A stretch of 64,000 nt of DNA from Calliopsis andreniformis (Eukaryota > Arthropoda > Insecta > Hymenoptera > Andrenidae): contig NW_027480507.1 of assembly GCF_051401765.1 (NCBI RefSeq), positions 1,860,001 through 1,924,000 of the forward strand, written 5' to 3'. The translations under genes were made by a program, and so were the position numbers. Positions 38,746 through 53,270 of this stretch are shown in pieces. Below the pieces are notes generated by a model. That model worked only from the letters and a program-made list of their open reading frames with translations. It made no database searches and was not told the origin of the DNA. Each line of letters starts with the position of its first letter. Position 1 is the first letter of the stretch.

Positions 38746-39960
38746 TCAATCCTCAATCCTCAATACTCAATCCTCAATCCTCAATCCTCAATCATCAATC
38801 GTCAATCTTCAATCCTCAATACTCAATCTTCAATCCTCAATCCTCAATCCTCAATCCTCAATCCTCATTCTTCAATCTTCAATACAAAATCTTCAATCCT
38901 CAATCCTCAATCCTCAATCCTCAATCCTCAATCCTCAATCCTCAATCCCCAATCCTCAATCTTCAATCCTCAACACTCAATCTTCAATCCTCAATCCTCA
39001 ATACTCAATACTCAATCCTCAATCCTCAATCGTCAGTCTTCAATCCTCAATACTCAATCTTCAATCCTCAATCCTCAATCCTCAATCCTCAATTGTCAAT
39101 CCTCAATCCTCAGTCCTCAGTCCTCAAACCTCAATCCTCAACCCTCAGCCCTCATCGTCAATCCTCGATCTTCAATCCTCAATCCTCAATCTTCAATGCT
39201 CAATACTCAATCTTCAATCCACAATCCTCAATTCTCAATCGTCAATCCTCAATCCTCAATCCTCAATCTTCAATCCTCAATCCTCAATCGTCAGTCTTCA
39301 ATCCTCAATACTCAATCTTCAATCATCAATCCTCAATCCTCAATCCTCAATCCTCATTCTTCAATCCTCAACCCTCAATTCTCAATCCTCAATCCTCAGT
39401 CCTCAGTCCTCAAACCTCAACCCTCAACCCTCAAACCTCATCGTCAATCCTCAATCTTCAATCCTCAATCCTCAATCTTCAATGCTCAATACTCAATCTT
39501 CAATCCTCAATCCTCAATCCTCAATCCTCAATCCTCAATCCTCAATCCTCAATTCACAATCTTCGATCGTCAATACTCAATCTTCAATCCTCAATCCTCA
39601 ATACTCAATCCTCAATCCTCAACCCTCAATCGTCAGTCTTCAATCCTCGATGCTCAATCTTCAGTCCTCAATCCTCAATCCTCAATCCTCAATCCTCATT
39701 CTTCAATCCTCGATACCCAATCCTCAATCTTCAATCCTCAATCCTAAATCCTCAATTCTCAATCCTCAATCCTCAGTCCTCAGTCCTCAAACCTCAATCA
39801 TCAACCCTCAGCCCTCATCCTCAATCCTCAATCCTCAATCCTCAATCCTCAATCCTCAATCCTCAATCATCAATCTTCAATCCTCAATCCTCAGTCCTCA
39901 AACCTCAATTCTGAGTCCTCAATCCGGTATCCTCAATCTTCAATCCTCAATCCCCAATCC
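38550..39960 (+). repeat. Duplicated block, left copy (partner about 44207-45625)
   Basis: Offset 5657 at the island, 5650 at CAATGCTC (39196 and 44846) and 5664 at CCGG (39924 and 45588). All steps are exactly one or two heptamers. Confidence 0.85.
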
Positions 39961-40910
39961 TTAATCTTCAATCCTCAATCCTCAATCCTCAATCCTCAAT
40001 CCTCAATCCTCAATCCTCAATCCTCAATCTTCAATCCTCAATACTCAATCTTCAATCCTCAATCCTCAATACTCAATCCTCAATCCTCAATCCTCAGTCC
40101 TCAGTCCTCAAACCTCAACCCTCAACCCTCAGACCTCATCGTCAATCCTCAATCTTCAATCCTCAATCCTCAATCTTCAATACTCAATACTCAATCTTCA
40201 ATCCTCAATCAACAATTCTCAATCGTCAATCCTCAATCCTCAATCCTCAATCCTCAATCCTCAATCCTCAATCCTCAATCCTCAATCCTCAATCCTCAAT
40301 CCTCAATCTTCAATCCTCAATACTCAATCTTCAATCCTCAGTCCTCAATACTCAATTCTCAATCCTCAATCCTCAATCGTCAGTCTTCAATTCTCAATAC
40401 TCAATCTTCAATCCTCAATCCTCAATCCTCAATCCTCAATCCTCATTCTTCATTCCTCGATACCCAATCCTCAATCTTCAATCCTCAATACTCAATCTTC
40501 AATCATCAATCCTCAATCCACAATCCTCAATCCTCATTCTTCAATCCTCAACCCTCAATTCTCAATCCTCAATCCTCAGTCCTCAGTCCTCAAACCTCAA
40601 CCCTCAACCCTCAAACCTCATCGTCAATCCTCAATCTTCAATCCTCAATCCTCAATCTTCAATGCTCAATACTCAATGTTCAATCCTCAATCCTCAATCC
40701 TCAATCCTCAATCCTCAATCCTCAATTCTCAATTCACAATCTTCGATCCTCAATACTCAATCTTCAATCCTCAATCCTCAATACTCAATCCTCAATCCTC
40801 AACCCTCAATCGTCAGTCTTCAATCCTCGATGCTCAATCTTCAGTCCTCAATCCTCAATCCTCAATCCTCAATCCTCATTCTTCAATCCTCGATACCCAA
40901 TCCTCAAACT

Positions 40911-40987
40911 TCAATCCTCAATCCTCAATCCTCAATCCTCAATCCTCAATCCTCAATCCTCAATCCTCAATCCTCAATCCTCAATCC
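40911..40987 (+). repeat. Run of 11 exact TCAATCC units
   Basis: Follows TCAAACT and is ended by TGAATCC, which would be read as a stop in one frame. Confidence 0.8.
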
Positions 40988-41776
40988 TGAATCCTCAATC
41001 TTCAATCCTCAATACTCAATCTTCAATCCTCAGTCCTCAATACTCAATCCTCAATCCTCAATCCTCAATCGTCAGTCTTCAATTCTCAATACTCAATCTT
41101 CAATCCTCAATCCTCAATCCTCAATCCTCAATCCTCAATCTTCAATCCTCAATCCTCAATCGTCAGTGTTCAATCCTCAATACTCAATCTTCAATCATCA
41201 ATCCTCAATCCTCAATCCTCAATCCTCATTCTTCAATCCTCAACCCTCAATTCTCAATCCTCAATCCTCAGTCCTCAGTCCTCAAACCTCAACCCTCAAC
41301 CCTCAAACCTCATCGTCAATCCTCAATCTTCAATCCTCAATCCTCAGTCTTCAATGCTCAATACTCAATTTTCAATCCTCAATCATCAATCCTCAATCCT
41401 CAATCCTCAATCCTCAATCCTCAATTCACAATCTTCGATCCTCAATACTCAATCTTCAATCCTCAATCCTCAATACTCAATCCTCTATCCTCAACCCTCA
41501 ATCGTCAGTCTTCAATCCTCGATGCTCAATCTTCAGTCCTCAATCCTCAATCCTCAATCCTCAATCCTCATTCTTCAATCCTCGATACCCAATCCTCAAT
41601 CTTCAATCCTCAATCCTAAATCCTCAATTCTCAATCCTCAATCCTCAATCCTCAATCCTCAATCCTCATCCTCAATCCTCAATGTTCAGTCCTCAATACC
41701 CAATCCTCAATCTTCAATCCTCAATCCTCAATCCTCAATCCTCAATCCTCAATCCTCAGTCCTCAAACCTCAATCC

Positions 41777-41972
41777 TGGATCCTCAATCCTGAATCCTCA
41801 ACCTTCAGCCCTGAGTCCTCAACGATCAGTTGTCAATCCTCAATCCTCAATAGAATATCCTCAATTCAAAGTTTTCAATACTCAATACTCAATCTGCAAT
41901 CTTCAAACCTCTATCCACAAACATCAATTCTTATCACTCAACCCTCAACACTCAGTCCTCAATGTTCAATAC
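41777..41972 (+). repeat. Island 23
   Basis: First slot TGGATCC as in islands 11 and 28; TTCAAAG; private AATTCTTATCAC. Confidence 0.92.
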
Positions 41973-42511
41973 TCAATCCACAATCCTTAGTCCTCAATCG
42001 TCAATCTTCAATACTCAATACTCAATCTTCAATCCTCAATCCTCAATCCTCAATCCTCAATCCTCATTCTTCAATCCTCAATACTAAATCCTCAATGTTC
42101 AATCCTCAATCCTCAATCCTCACTTCTCAACCCTCAATCCTCAATCCTCAATCCTCAGTCGTCAATCTTCAATCCTCAATACTCAACCTGCAATCGTCAA
42201 TTCTCAATCCTCAATCCTCAATCCTCATACTTCAATCCTCAATACACAATCTTCAATCCTCAATCCTCAATCCTCATTCTTCAATCCTCAATGTTCAATC
42301 CTCAATACCCAATCCTCAATCTTCAATCCTCAATCCTCAATCCTCAATCCTCAATCCTCAGTCCTCAAACCTCAATCCTGAATCCTCAATCCTCAATCCT
42401 CAATCCTCAATCCTCAATGTTCAATCCTCAATACCCAATCCACAATCTTCAATCCTCAATCCTCAATCCTCAATCCTCAATCCTCAATCCTCAGTCCTCA
42501 AACCTCAATCC

Positions 42512-42707
42512 TGAATCCTCAATCCTGAATCCTCAACCTTCAGCACTGAGTCCTCAACGATCAGTTGTCAATCCTCAATCCTCAATAGAATATCCTCAAT
42601 TCACAGTTTTCAATACTCAATACTCAATCTGCAATCTTCAAACCTCTATCCACAAACATCAATTCTCATCACTCAACAGTCAACACTCAGTCCTCAATGT
42701 TCAATAC
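42512..42707 (+). repeat. Island 24
   Basis: CAGCACTGAG, TTCACAG and CAACAGTCAACAC; lacks the GAGCCC change of islands 19, 21 and 35. Confidence 0.92.
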
Positions 42708-44206
42708 TCAATCCTCAATCCTCAATCCTCAATCGTCAATCTTCAATCCTCAATAATCAATCTTCAATCCTCAATCCTCAATCCTCAATCCTCAATCCTC
42801 ATTCTTCAATCCTCAATACTCAATCCTCAATGTTCAATCCTCAATCCTCAATCCTCAATTCTCAATCCTCAATCCTCAATCCTCAATCGTCAATCTTCAA
42901 TCCTCAATACTCAATCTTCAATCCTCAATCCTCAATCCTCAATCCTCAATCCTGATTCTTCAATCCTCAATACACAATCTTCAATCCTCAATCCTCAATC
43001 CTCAATCCTCAATTCTCAATCCTCAATCCTCATACCTCAGTCCTCAAACCTCAACCCTCAACCCTCAGCCCCCATCGTCAATCCTCAATCTTCAATCCTC
43101 AATCCTCAATCTTCAATGCTCAATCCTCAATCCTCAATTCTCAATCCTCAATCCTCAATTTACAATCCTCATTCTTCAATCCTCAATACCAAATACTCAA
43201 TCTTCAATCCTCAATCCTCAATCCTCAATCCTCAATTCTCAATCCTCAATCCTCAGTCCTCAGGCCTCAAACATCAATCCTTAACCCTCAGCCCTCATCG
43301 CCAATCCTCGATCTTCAATCCTCAATCCTCAACCTTCAATGCTCAATACTCAATCTTCAATCCTCAATCCTCAATTCTCAATCCTCAATCCTCAATCCTC
43401 AATCCTCAATCCTCAATCCTCAATTCTCAATCCTCAATCCTCAGTCCTCAGGCCTCAAACATCAATCCTTAACCCTCAGCCCTCATCGCCAATCCTCGAT
43501 CTTCAATCCTCAATACTCAATCTTCAATCCTCAATCCTCAATCCTCAATCCTCAATCCTCATTCTTCAATCCTCAATTCTCAATTCTAAATCCTCAATCC
43601 TCAGTCCTCAGTCCTCAAACCTCAGCCCTCAACCCTCAGACCTCATCGTCAATCCTCAATTTTCAATCCTCAATCCTCAATCTTCAATACTCAATACTCA
43701 ATCTTCAATCCTCAATCCACAATTCTCAATCCTCAATCCTCAATCCTCAATCCTCAGTCCTCAATCCTCAATCCTCAATCCTCAATCCTCAATCATCAAT
43801 CCTCAATCTTCAATCCTCAACACTCAATTTTCAATCCTCAAACCTCAATCATCAACCCTCAGCCCTCATCCTCAATCCTCAATCCTCAATCCTCAATCCT
43901 CAATCCTCAATTCTCAATCCTCAATTCTCATACCTCAGTCCTCAAATCTCAACCCTCAACCCTCAGCCCTCATCGGCAATCCTCAGTCTTCAATCCTCAA
44001 TCCTCAATCTTCAATGCTCAATACTCAATCTTCAATCCTCAATCCACAATTCTCAATCCTCAATCCTCAATACTCAATCCTCAATCCTCAATCCTCAATC
44101 CTCAATCCTCAATCCTCAATCCTCAATCCTCAATCCTCAATCTTCAATCATCAATACTCAATCTTCAATCCTCAATCCTCAATACTCAATCCTCAATCCT
44201 CAATCC

Positions 44207-44402
44207 TGAATCCTCAATCCTGAATCCTCAACCTTCAGCCCTGAGTCCTCAACGATCAGTTGTCAATCCTCAATCCTCAATAGAATATCCTCAATTCACA
44301 GTTTTCAATACTCAATACTCAATCTGCAATCTTCAAACCTCTATCCACAAACATCAATTCTCATCACTCAACCCTCAACACTCAGTCCTCAATGTTCAAT
44401 AC
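44207..44402 (+). repeat. Island 25
   Basis: Common form with TTCACAG; duplicate partner of island 22. Confidence 0.92.
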
Positions 44403-45625
44403 TCAATCCTCAACCCTCAATACTCAATCCTCAATCCTCAATCCTCAATCATCAATCGTTAATCTTCAATCCTCAATACTCAGTCTTCAATCCTCAATCC
44501 TCAATCCTCAATCCTCAATCCTCATTCTTCAACCTTCAATACACAATCTTCAATCCTCAATCCTCAATCCTCAATCCTCAATTCTCAATCCTCAATCCTC
44601 AATCCTCAATCTTCAATCCTCAACACTCAATCTTCAATCCTCAATACTCAATACTCAATCCTCAATCCTCAATCCTCAATCGTCAGTCTTCAATCCTCAA
44701 TACTCAATCTTCAATCCTCAATCCTCAATCCTCAATCCTCAATTCTCAATCCTCAATCCTCAGCCCTCAGTCCTCAAACCTCAATCCTCAACCCTCAGCC
44801 CTCATCGTCAATCCTCGATCTTCAATCCTCAATCCTCAATCTTCAATGCTCAATACTCAATCTTCAATCCTCAATCCTCAATTCTCAATCGTCAATCCTC
44901 AATCCTCAATCCTCAATCTTCAATCCTCAATCCTCAATCGTCAGTCTTCAATCCTCAATACTCAATCTTCAATTATCAATCCTCAATCCTCAATCCTCAA
45001 TCCTCATTCTTCAATCCTCAACCCTCAATTCTCAATCCTCAATCCTCAGTCCTCAGTCCTAAAACCTCAACCCTCAACCCTCAAACCTCATCGTCAATCC
45101 TCAATCTTCAATCCTCAATCCTCAATCTTCAATGCTCAATACTCAATCTTCAATCCTCAATCCTCAATCCTCAATCCTCAATCCTCAATCCTCAATCCTC
45201 AATTCACAATCTTCGATCCTCAATACTCAATCTTCAATCCTCAATCCTCAATACTCAATCCTCAATCCTCAACCCTCAATCGTCAGTCTTCAATCCTCGA
45301 TGCTCAATCTTCAGTCCTCAATCCTCAATCCTCAATCCTCAATCCTCAATCCTCATTCTTCAATCCTCGATACCCAATCATCAATCTTCAATCCTCAATC
45401 CTAAATCCTCAATTCTCAATCCTCAATCCTCAGTCCTCAGTCCTCAAACCTCAATCATCAACCCTCAGCCCTCATCCTCAATCCTCAATCCTCAATCCTC
45501 AATCCTCAATCCTCAATCCTCAATCCTCAATCATCAATCTTCAATCCTCAATCCTCAGTCCTCAAACCTCAATTCTGAATCCTCAATCCGGAATCCTCAA
45601 TCTTCAATCCTCAATCCCCAATCCT
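44207..45625 (+). repeat. Duplicated block, right copy (partner 38550-39960)
   Basis: Differs from the left copy by whole-heptamer gains and losses and scattered substitutions. It ends near a CCGGAATCC word. Confidence 0.85.
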
Positions 45626-46001
45626 CAATCTTCAATCCTCAATCCTCAATCCTCAATCCTCAATCCTCATTCTTCAATCCTCAATCCTCAATTTTAAATC
45701 CTCAATCCTCAGTCCTCAGTCCTCAAACCTCAACCCTCAACCCTCAGACCTCATCGTCAATCCTCAATTTTCACTCCTCAATCCTCAATCTTCAATACTC
45801 AATACTCAATCTTCAATCCTCAATCCTCAATCCTCAATCCTCATTCTTCAATCCTCAATACCGAATCCTCAATCTTCAATCCTCAATCCTCAATCCTCAA
45901 TTCTCAATACTCAATCTTCAATCCTCAATTCTCAATCCTCAGTCTTCAATCCTTAATACTCAGTCTTCAATCCTCAATCCTCAGTCCTCAAACCTCAATT
46001 C

Positions 46002-46197
46002 TGAATCCTCAATCCTGAATCCTTAATCCTCGGCCCTAAGTCCTCAACAATCAGTTGTCAATCCTCAATCCTCAATAGAATATCCTCAATTCACAGTTTT
46101 CAATACTCAGTGCTCAATCTGCAATCTTCAAACCTCTATCCACAAACATCAATTCTCATCACTCAACCCTCAACACTCAGTCCTCAATGTTCAACCC
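46002..46197 (+). repeat. Island 26
   Basis: Older-looking type (CGGCCC, CAACAATCAGTTG) with TTAATCC in slot 3 and CTAAGTCC in slot 6. It ends in TCAATGT TCAACCC. Confidence 0.9.
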
Positions 46198-46707
46198 TCA
46201 ATACTCAATCCTCAATCCTCAATCAACAATTCTCAATCCTCAATCCTCAATCCTCAATCCTCAATCCGCAATCCTCAATCCTCAATCCTCAATCCTCAAT
46301 CCTCAATCCTCAATACTCAATCTTCAATCCTCAATCCTCAATACTCAATCCTCAATCCTCAATCAACAATTCTCAATCCTCAATCCTCAATCCTCAATCC
46401 TCAATCCGCAATCCTCAATCCTCAATCCTCAATCCTCAATCCTCAATCCTCAATCCTCAATCTTCAATCCTCAATACTCAATCTTCAATCCTCAATCCTC
46501 AATACTCAATCCTCAATCCTCAATCCTCAGTCCTCAGTCCTCAAACCTCAACCCTCAACCCTCAGACCTCATCGTCAATCCTCAATCTTCAATCCTCAAC
46601 CCTCAATCTTCAATACTCAATACTCAATCTTCAATCCTCAATCAACAATTCTCAATCCTCAATCCTCAATCCTCAATCCTCAATCCTCAGTCCTCAAACC
46701 TCAATCC

Positions 46708-46903
46708 TGAATCCTCAATCCTGAATCCTCAACCTTCAGCCCTGAGACCTCAACGAACAGTTGTCAATCCTCCATCCTCAATAGAATATCCTCAATTCAA
46801 AGTTTTCAATACTCAATACTCAATCTGCAATCTTCAAACCTCTATCCACAAACATCAATTCTCATCACTCAACCCACAACACTCAGTCCTCAATGTTCAA
46901 CCC
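46708..46903 (+). repeat. Island 27
   Basis: CAACGAACAG as in island 20, TTCAAAG, private CTGAGACC, TCCATCC and AACCCACAAC. It ends in TCAATGT TCAACCC. Confidence 0.92.
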
Positions 46904-47189
46904 TCAATCCTCAATCCTCAATCCTCAATCGTCAACCTTCAATCCTCAATACTCAATCTGCAATCCTCAATCCTCAATCCTCAATCCTCAATCCTCATTC
47001 TTCAATCCTCAATACACAATCTTCAATCCTCAATCCTCAATCCTCAATCCTCAATTCCCAATCCTTAATACTCAGTCCTCAGACCTCAAACCTCAACCCT
47101 CAACCCTCAGACCTCATCGTCAATCCTCAATCTTCAATCCTCAATCCTCAATCATCAATACTCAATACTCAATCTTCAATCCTCAATCA

Positions 47190-47273
47190 TCAATCCTCAA
47201 TCCTCAATCCTCAATCCTCAATCCTCAATCCTCAATCCTCAATCCTCAATCCTCAATCCTCAATCCTCAATCC
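47190..47273 (+). repeat. Run of 12 exact TCAATCC units
   Basis: Twelve exact units between a TCAATCA and a TCAGTCT unit. Confidence 0.8.
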
Positions 47274-47915
47274 TCAGTCTTCAATCCTCAACACTCAATC
47301 TTCAATCCTCAATCCTCAATACTCAATCCTCAATCCTCAATCCTCAATCGTCAGTCTTCAATCCTCAATACTCAATCTTCAATCCTCAATCCTCAATCCT
47401 CAATCCTCAATTCTCAATCCTCAATCCTCAGTCCTCAGTCCTCAAACCTCAATCGTCAACCCTCAGCCCTCATCGTCAATCCTCGATCTTCAATCCTCAA
47501 TCCTCAATCTTCAATGCTCAATACTCAATCTTCAATCCTCAATCCTCAATTCTCAATCGTCAATCCTCAATCCTCAATCCTCAATCTTCAATCCTCAATC
47601 CCCAATCGTCAGTCTTCAATCCTCAATTCTCAATCTTCAATCATCAACCCTCAACCCTCAAACCTCATCGTCAATGCTCAATCTTCAATCCTCAATCCTC
47701 AATCTTCAATGCTCAATACTCAATCTTCAATCCTCAATCCACAATTCTCAATTCTCAATCCTCAATCCTCAATCCTCAATCCTCAATCCTCAATCCTCAA
47801 TCCTCAGTCCCCAATCTTCAATCCTCAATACTCAATCTTCAATCCTCAATCCTCAATACTCAATCCTCAATCCTCAATCCTCAATCGTCAGTCTTCAATC
47901 CTCAATACTCCATCT

Positions 47916-49046
47916 TCAATCCACAATCAACAATTCTCAATCCTCAATCCTCAATCGTCAATCCTCAATCCTCAATCCTCAATCCTCAATCCTCAATCCT
48001 CAATCCTCAATCTTCAATCCTCAATACTCAATCTTCAATCCTCAATCCTCAGTACTCAATCCTCAATCCTCAATCCTCAATCGTCAGTCTTCAATCCTCA
48101 ATACCCAATCTTCAATCCTCAATCCTCAATCCTCAATCCTCAATCCTCATTCTTCATTCCTCGATACCCAATCCTCAATCTTCAATCCTCAATCCTCAAT
48201 CCTCAATTCTCAATCCTCAATCTTCAGTCCTCAGTCCTCAAACCTCAATCATCAACCCTCAGCCCTCGTCCTCAATCCTCAATCCTCAATCCTCAATCCT
48301 CAATCCTCAATCATCAATCTTCAATCCTCAATACTCAATCTTCAATCCTCAATCCTCAATTCTCAATCCTCAATCCTCAATCCTCAATCCTCAATCCTCA
48401 ATCCTCAGTCCTCAATCGTCAGTCTACAATCCTCAATACTCAATCTTCAATCCTCAATCCTCAATCCTCAATCCCCAATCCTCAATCTTCAATCCTCAAC
48501 CCTCAATCCTCAATACTCAATCCTCAATCCTCAATCTTCGATCCTCAATACTCAATCTTCGATCCTCAATCCGCAATCCTCAATCCTCAATCCTCAATCC
48601 TCAATCTTCAATCCACAATACTCAATCTGCAATCCTCAATCCTCAATCCTCAATCCTCAATCCTCATCCTTCAATCCTCAATACCGAACCCTCAATCTTC
48701 AATCCTCAATCCTCAATCCTCAATCCTCATCCCTCAATCCTCAATGTTCAGTCCTCAATACCCAATCCTCAATCTTCAATCCTCAATCCTCAATCCTCAA
48801 TCCTCAATCCTCAATCCTCAGTCCTCAAACCTCAATCCTGGATCCTCAATCCTGAATCCTCAACCTTCAGCCCTGAGTCCTCAACGATCAGTTGTCAATC
48901 CTCAATCCTCAATAGAATATCCTCAATTCAAAGTTTTCAATACTCAATACTCAATCTGCAATCCTCAAACCTCTATCCACAAACATCAATTCTCATCACT
49001 CAACCCTCAACACTCAGTCCTCAATGTTCAATACTCAATCCTCAAT
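47916..49046 (+). repeat. Duplicated block, right copy (partner 20880-22010)
   Basis: Second copy of the 27-kb-distant pair. It includes the CTCGATACCC word and island 28 with TGGATCC. Confidence 0.87.
48839..49034 (+). repeat. Island 28
   Basis: TGGATCC first slot, TTCAAAG, and a private CTGCAATCCTC where others have CTGCAATCTTC. Confidence 0.92.
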
Positions 49047-50223
49047 CCTCAGTCCTCAATCGTCAATCTTCAATACTCAATACTCAATCTTCAATCCTCA
49101 ATCCTCAATCCTCAATCCTCAATCCTCATTCTTCAATCCTCAATACTCACTCCTCAATGTTCAATCCTCAATCCTCAATCCTCAGTTCTCAATCCTAAAT
49201 CCTCAATCCTCAATCGTCAATCTTCAATCCTCAATACTCAATCTTCAATCCTCAGTCCTCAATCCTCAATCCTCAATCCTGATTCTTCAATCCTCAATAC
49301 ACAATCTTCAATCCTCAATCCTCAATCCTCAATCCTCAATTCTCAATCCTCAATCCTCATACCTCAGTCCTCAAACCTCAACCCTCAACCCTCAGCCCTC
49401 ATCGTCAATCCTCAATCTTCAATCCTCAATCCTCAATCTTCAATGCTCAATACTCAATCTTCAATCCTCAATCCACAATTCTCAATCTTCAATCCTCAAT
49501 CCTCAATCCTCAATCCTCAATCCTCAATCCTCAATCCTCAATCCTCAATCCTCAATCCTGAATCCTCAATCTTCAATCCTCAATACTCAATCTTCAATCC
49601 TCAATCCACAATACTCAATCCTCAATCCTCAATCCTCAATCGTCAGTCTTCAATCCTCAATACTCAATCTTCAATACTCAATCCTCAACCCTCAATCCTC
49701 AATCCTCAATCCTCAATCCTCAATCATCAATCTTCAATCCTCAATACTCAATCTTCAACCCTCTATCCTCAATCCTCAATCCTCAATCCTCAATCCTCAA
49801 TCCTTAATCCTCAGTCCTCAATCCTCAAACGTCAGTCTTCAATCATCAATACACAATCTTCAATCCTCAATCCTCAATCCTCAATCCTCAATCCTCAATA
49901 CTCAATCCTCAATCCTCAATCTTCAATCCTCAATACTCAATCTTCGATCATCAATCCGAAATCCTCAATCCTCAATCCTCAATCCTCAATCCTCAATCCA
50001 CAATACTCAATCTGCAATCCTCAATCCTCAATCCTCAATCCTCAATCCTCATTCTTCAATCCTCAATACCGAATCCTCAATCTTCTATCCTGAATCCTCA
50101 ATCCTCAATCCTCATCCCTCAATCCTCAATGTTCAATCCTCAATACCCAATCCTCAATCTTCAATCCTCAATCCTCAATCCTCAATCCTCAATCCTCAAT
50201 CCTCAGTCCTCAAACCTCAATCC

Positions 50224-50419
50224 TGAATCCTCAATCCTGAATCCTCAACCTTCAGCCCTGAGTCCTCAACGATCAGTTGTCAATCCTCAATCCTCAATAG
50301 AATATCCTCAATTCAAAGTTTTCAATACTCAATACTCAATCTGCAATCTTCAAACCTCTATCCACAAACATCAATTCTCATCACTCAACCCTCAACACTC
50401 AGTACTCAATGTTCAATAC
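50224..50419 (+). repeat. Island 29
   Basis: TTCAAAG, and CAGTACTC before the terminal TCAATGT, shared with islands 34 and 36. Confidence 0.92.
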
Positions 50420-51751
50420 TCAATCCTCAATCCTCAGTCCTCAATCGTCAATCTTCAATCCTCAATACTCAATCTTCAATCCTCAATCCTCAATCCTCGA
50501 TCCTCAGTCCTCATTCTTCAATCCTCAATACTCAATCCTCAATGTTCAATCCTCATTACTCAATCCTCAGTTCTCAATCCTCAATCCTCAATCCTCAATC
50601 CTCAATCGTCAATCTTCAATCCTCAATACTCAACCTGCAATCCTAAATACTCAATCTTCTATCCTCAATCCTCAATCCTCAATCCTCAATCCTCAATCCT
50701 CAATCCTCAGTCCTCAGTCCTCAAACCTCAACCCTCAACCCTCAGCCCTCATCGTCAATCCTCAATCTTTAATCCTCAATCCTCAATCTTCAATGCTCAA
50801 TACTCAATCTTCAATCCTCAATCCACAATTCTCAATCCTCAATCCTCAATCCCCAGTCCTCAGTCCTCAAACATCAATCGTTAACCCTCAGCCCTCATCG
50901 CCAATCCTCGATCCTCAATCCTCAATCCTCAACCTTCAATGCTCAATACTCAATCTTCAATCCTCAATCCTCAATCCTCAATCCTCAATCCTCAATCCTC
51001 AATCCTCAATCCTCAATCCTCAATCTTCAATCCTCAGTCCTCAATCGTCAGTCTTCAATCCTCAATACTCAATCTTCAATCCTCAATCCCCAATCCTCAA
51101 TCCTCAATCCTCATTCTTCAATCCTCAATCCTCAATTCTAAATCCTCAATCCTCAGTCCTCAGTCCTCAAACCTCAACCCTCAACCCTCAGACCTCATCG
51201 TCAATCCTCAATTTTCAATCCTCAATCCTCAATCTTCAATACTCAATACTCAATCTTCAATCCTCAATCCACAATTCTCAATCCTCAATCCTCAATCCTC
51301 AATCCTCTGTCCTCAATCCTCAACCCTCAATCCTCAATCCTCAATCATCAATCCTCAATCTTCAATCCTCAATACTCAATTTTCAATCCTCAAACCTCAA
51401 TCATCAACCCTCAGCCCTCATCCTCAATCCTCAATCCTCAATCCTCAATCCTCAATCCTCAATTCTCAATCCTCAATTCTCATACCTCAGTCCTCAAATC
51501 TCAACCCTCAACCCTCAGCCCTCATCGTCAATCCTCAGTCTTCAATCCTCAATCCTCAATCTTCAATGCTCAATACTCAATCTTCAATCCTCAATCCACA
51601 ATTCTCAATCCTCAATCCTAAATACTCAATCCTCAATCCTCAATCGTCAATCCTCAATCCTCAATTCTCAATCCTCAATCCTCAATCTTCAATCATCAAT
51701 ACTCAATCTTCAATCCTCAATCCTCAATACTCAATCCTCAATCCTCAATCC

Positions 51752-51947
51752 TGAATCCTCAATCCTGAATCCTCAACCTTCAGCCCTGAGTCCTCAACGA
51801 TCAGTTGTCAATCCTCAATCCTCAATAGAATATCCTCAACTCACAGATTTCAATACTCAATACTCAATCTGCAATCTTCAAACCTCTATCCACAAACATC
51901 AATTCTCATCACTCAACCCTCAACACTCAGTCCTCAATGTTCAATAC
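51752..51947 (+). repeat. Island 30
   Basis: CAACTCACAGATTTC in the middle, shared with island 37 and close to island 33. Confidence 0.92.
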
Positions 51948-52493
51948 TCAATCCTCAATCCTCAATACTCAATCCTCAATCCTCAATCCTCAATCATCAA
52001 TCGTCAATCTTCAATCCTCAATACTCAATCTTCAATCCTCAATCCTCAATCCTCAATCCTCAATCCTCATTCTTCAATCTTCAATACACAATCTTCAATC
52101 CTCAATCCTCAATCCTCAATACTCAATCCTCAATCCTCAATCCTCAATCATCAATCGTCAATCTTCAATCCTCAATACTCAATCTTCAATCCTCAATACT
52201 CAATTCTCAATCCTCAATCCTCAATCCTCAATCCTCAATCCTCAATCCTCAGTCCTCAATCCTCAAACGTCAGTCTTCAATCATCAATACACAATCTTCA
52301 ATCCTCAATCCTCAATCCTCAATCCTCAATCCTCATTCTTCAATCCTCAATACCCAATCCTCAATCTTCAATCCTCAATCCTCAATCCTCAATTCTCAAT
52401 ACTCAATCTTCAATCCTCAATCCTCAATCCTCAGTCTTCAATCCTTAATACTCAGTCTTCAATCCTCAATCCTCAGTCCTCAAACCTCAATTC

Positions 52494-52689
52494 TGAATCC
52501 TCAATCCTTAATCCTTAATCCTCGGCCCTCAGTCCTCAACAATCAGTTGTCAATCCTCAATCCTCAATAGAATATCCTCAATTCACAGTTTTCAATACTC
52601 AATACTCAATCTGCAATCTTCAAACCTCTATCCACAAACATCAATTCTCATCACTCAACCCTCAACGCTCAGTCCTCAATGTTCAACCC
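52494..52689 (+). repeat. Island 31
   Basis: CGGCCC/CAACAATCAGTTG type with two TTAATCC units on the left and a private CAACGCTCAG. It ends in TCAATGT TCAACCC. Confidence 0.9.
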
Positions 52690-53074
52690 TCAATACTCAA
52701 TCCTCAATCCCCAATCCTCAATCTTCAATCCTCAATCCTCAATCCTCAATACTCAAACCTCAATCCTCAATCTTCAATCCTCAATACTCAATCTTCGATC
52801 ATCAATCCGAAATCCTCAATCCTCAATCCTCAATCCTCAATCTTCAATCCACAATACTCAATCTGCAATCCTCAATCATCAATCCTCAATCCTCAATCCT
52901 CATTCTTCAATCCTCAATACCGAATCCTCAATCTTCTATCCTGAATCCTCAATCCTCAATCCTCATCCCTCAATCCTCAATGTTCAATCCTCAATACCCA
53001 ATCCTCAATCTTCAATCCTCAATCCTCAATCCTCAATCCTCAATCCTCAATCCTCAGTCCTCAAACCTCAATCC

Positions 53075-53270
53075 TGAATCCTCAATCCTGAATCCTCAAC
53101 CTTCAGCCCTGAGTCCTCAACGATCAGTTGTCAATCCTCAATCCTCAATAGAATATCCTCAATTCAAGGTTTTCAATACTCAATACTCAATCTGCAATCT
53201 TCAAACCTCTATCCACAAACATCAATTCTCATCACTCAACCCTCAACACTCAGTAATCAATGTTCAATAC
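53075..53270 (+). repeat. Island 32
   Basis: TTCAAGG (a further step from TTCAAAG) and CAGTAATCAATG, both shared only with island 39. Confidence 0.92.

Larger units (their letters stand above)
49690..52120 (+). repeat. Duplicated block, left copy (partner about 59163-61593)
   Basis: A 2.43 kb pair with constant offset 9473 at ACCCTCTATCC (49758 and 59231), both islands (50298/59771 and 51826/61299) and the CAATGCTC near 50939/60412. It carries five slip words in each copy between the two islands. It is the longest clean pair seen in the window. Confidence 0.92.
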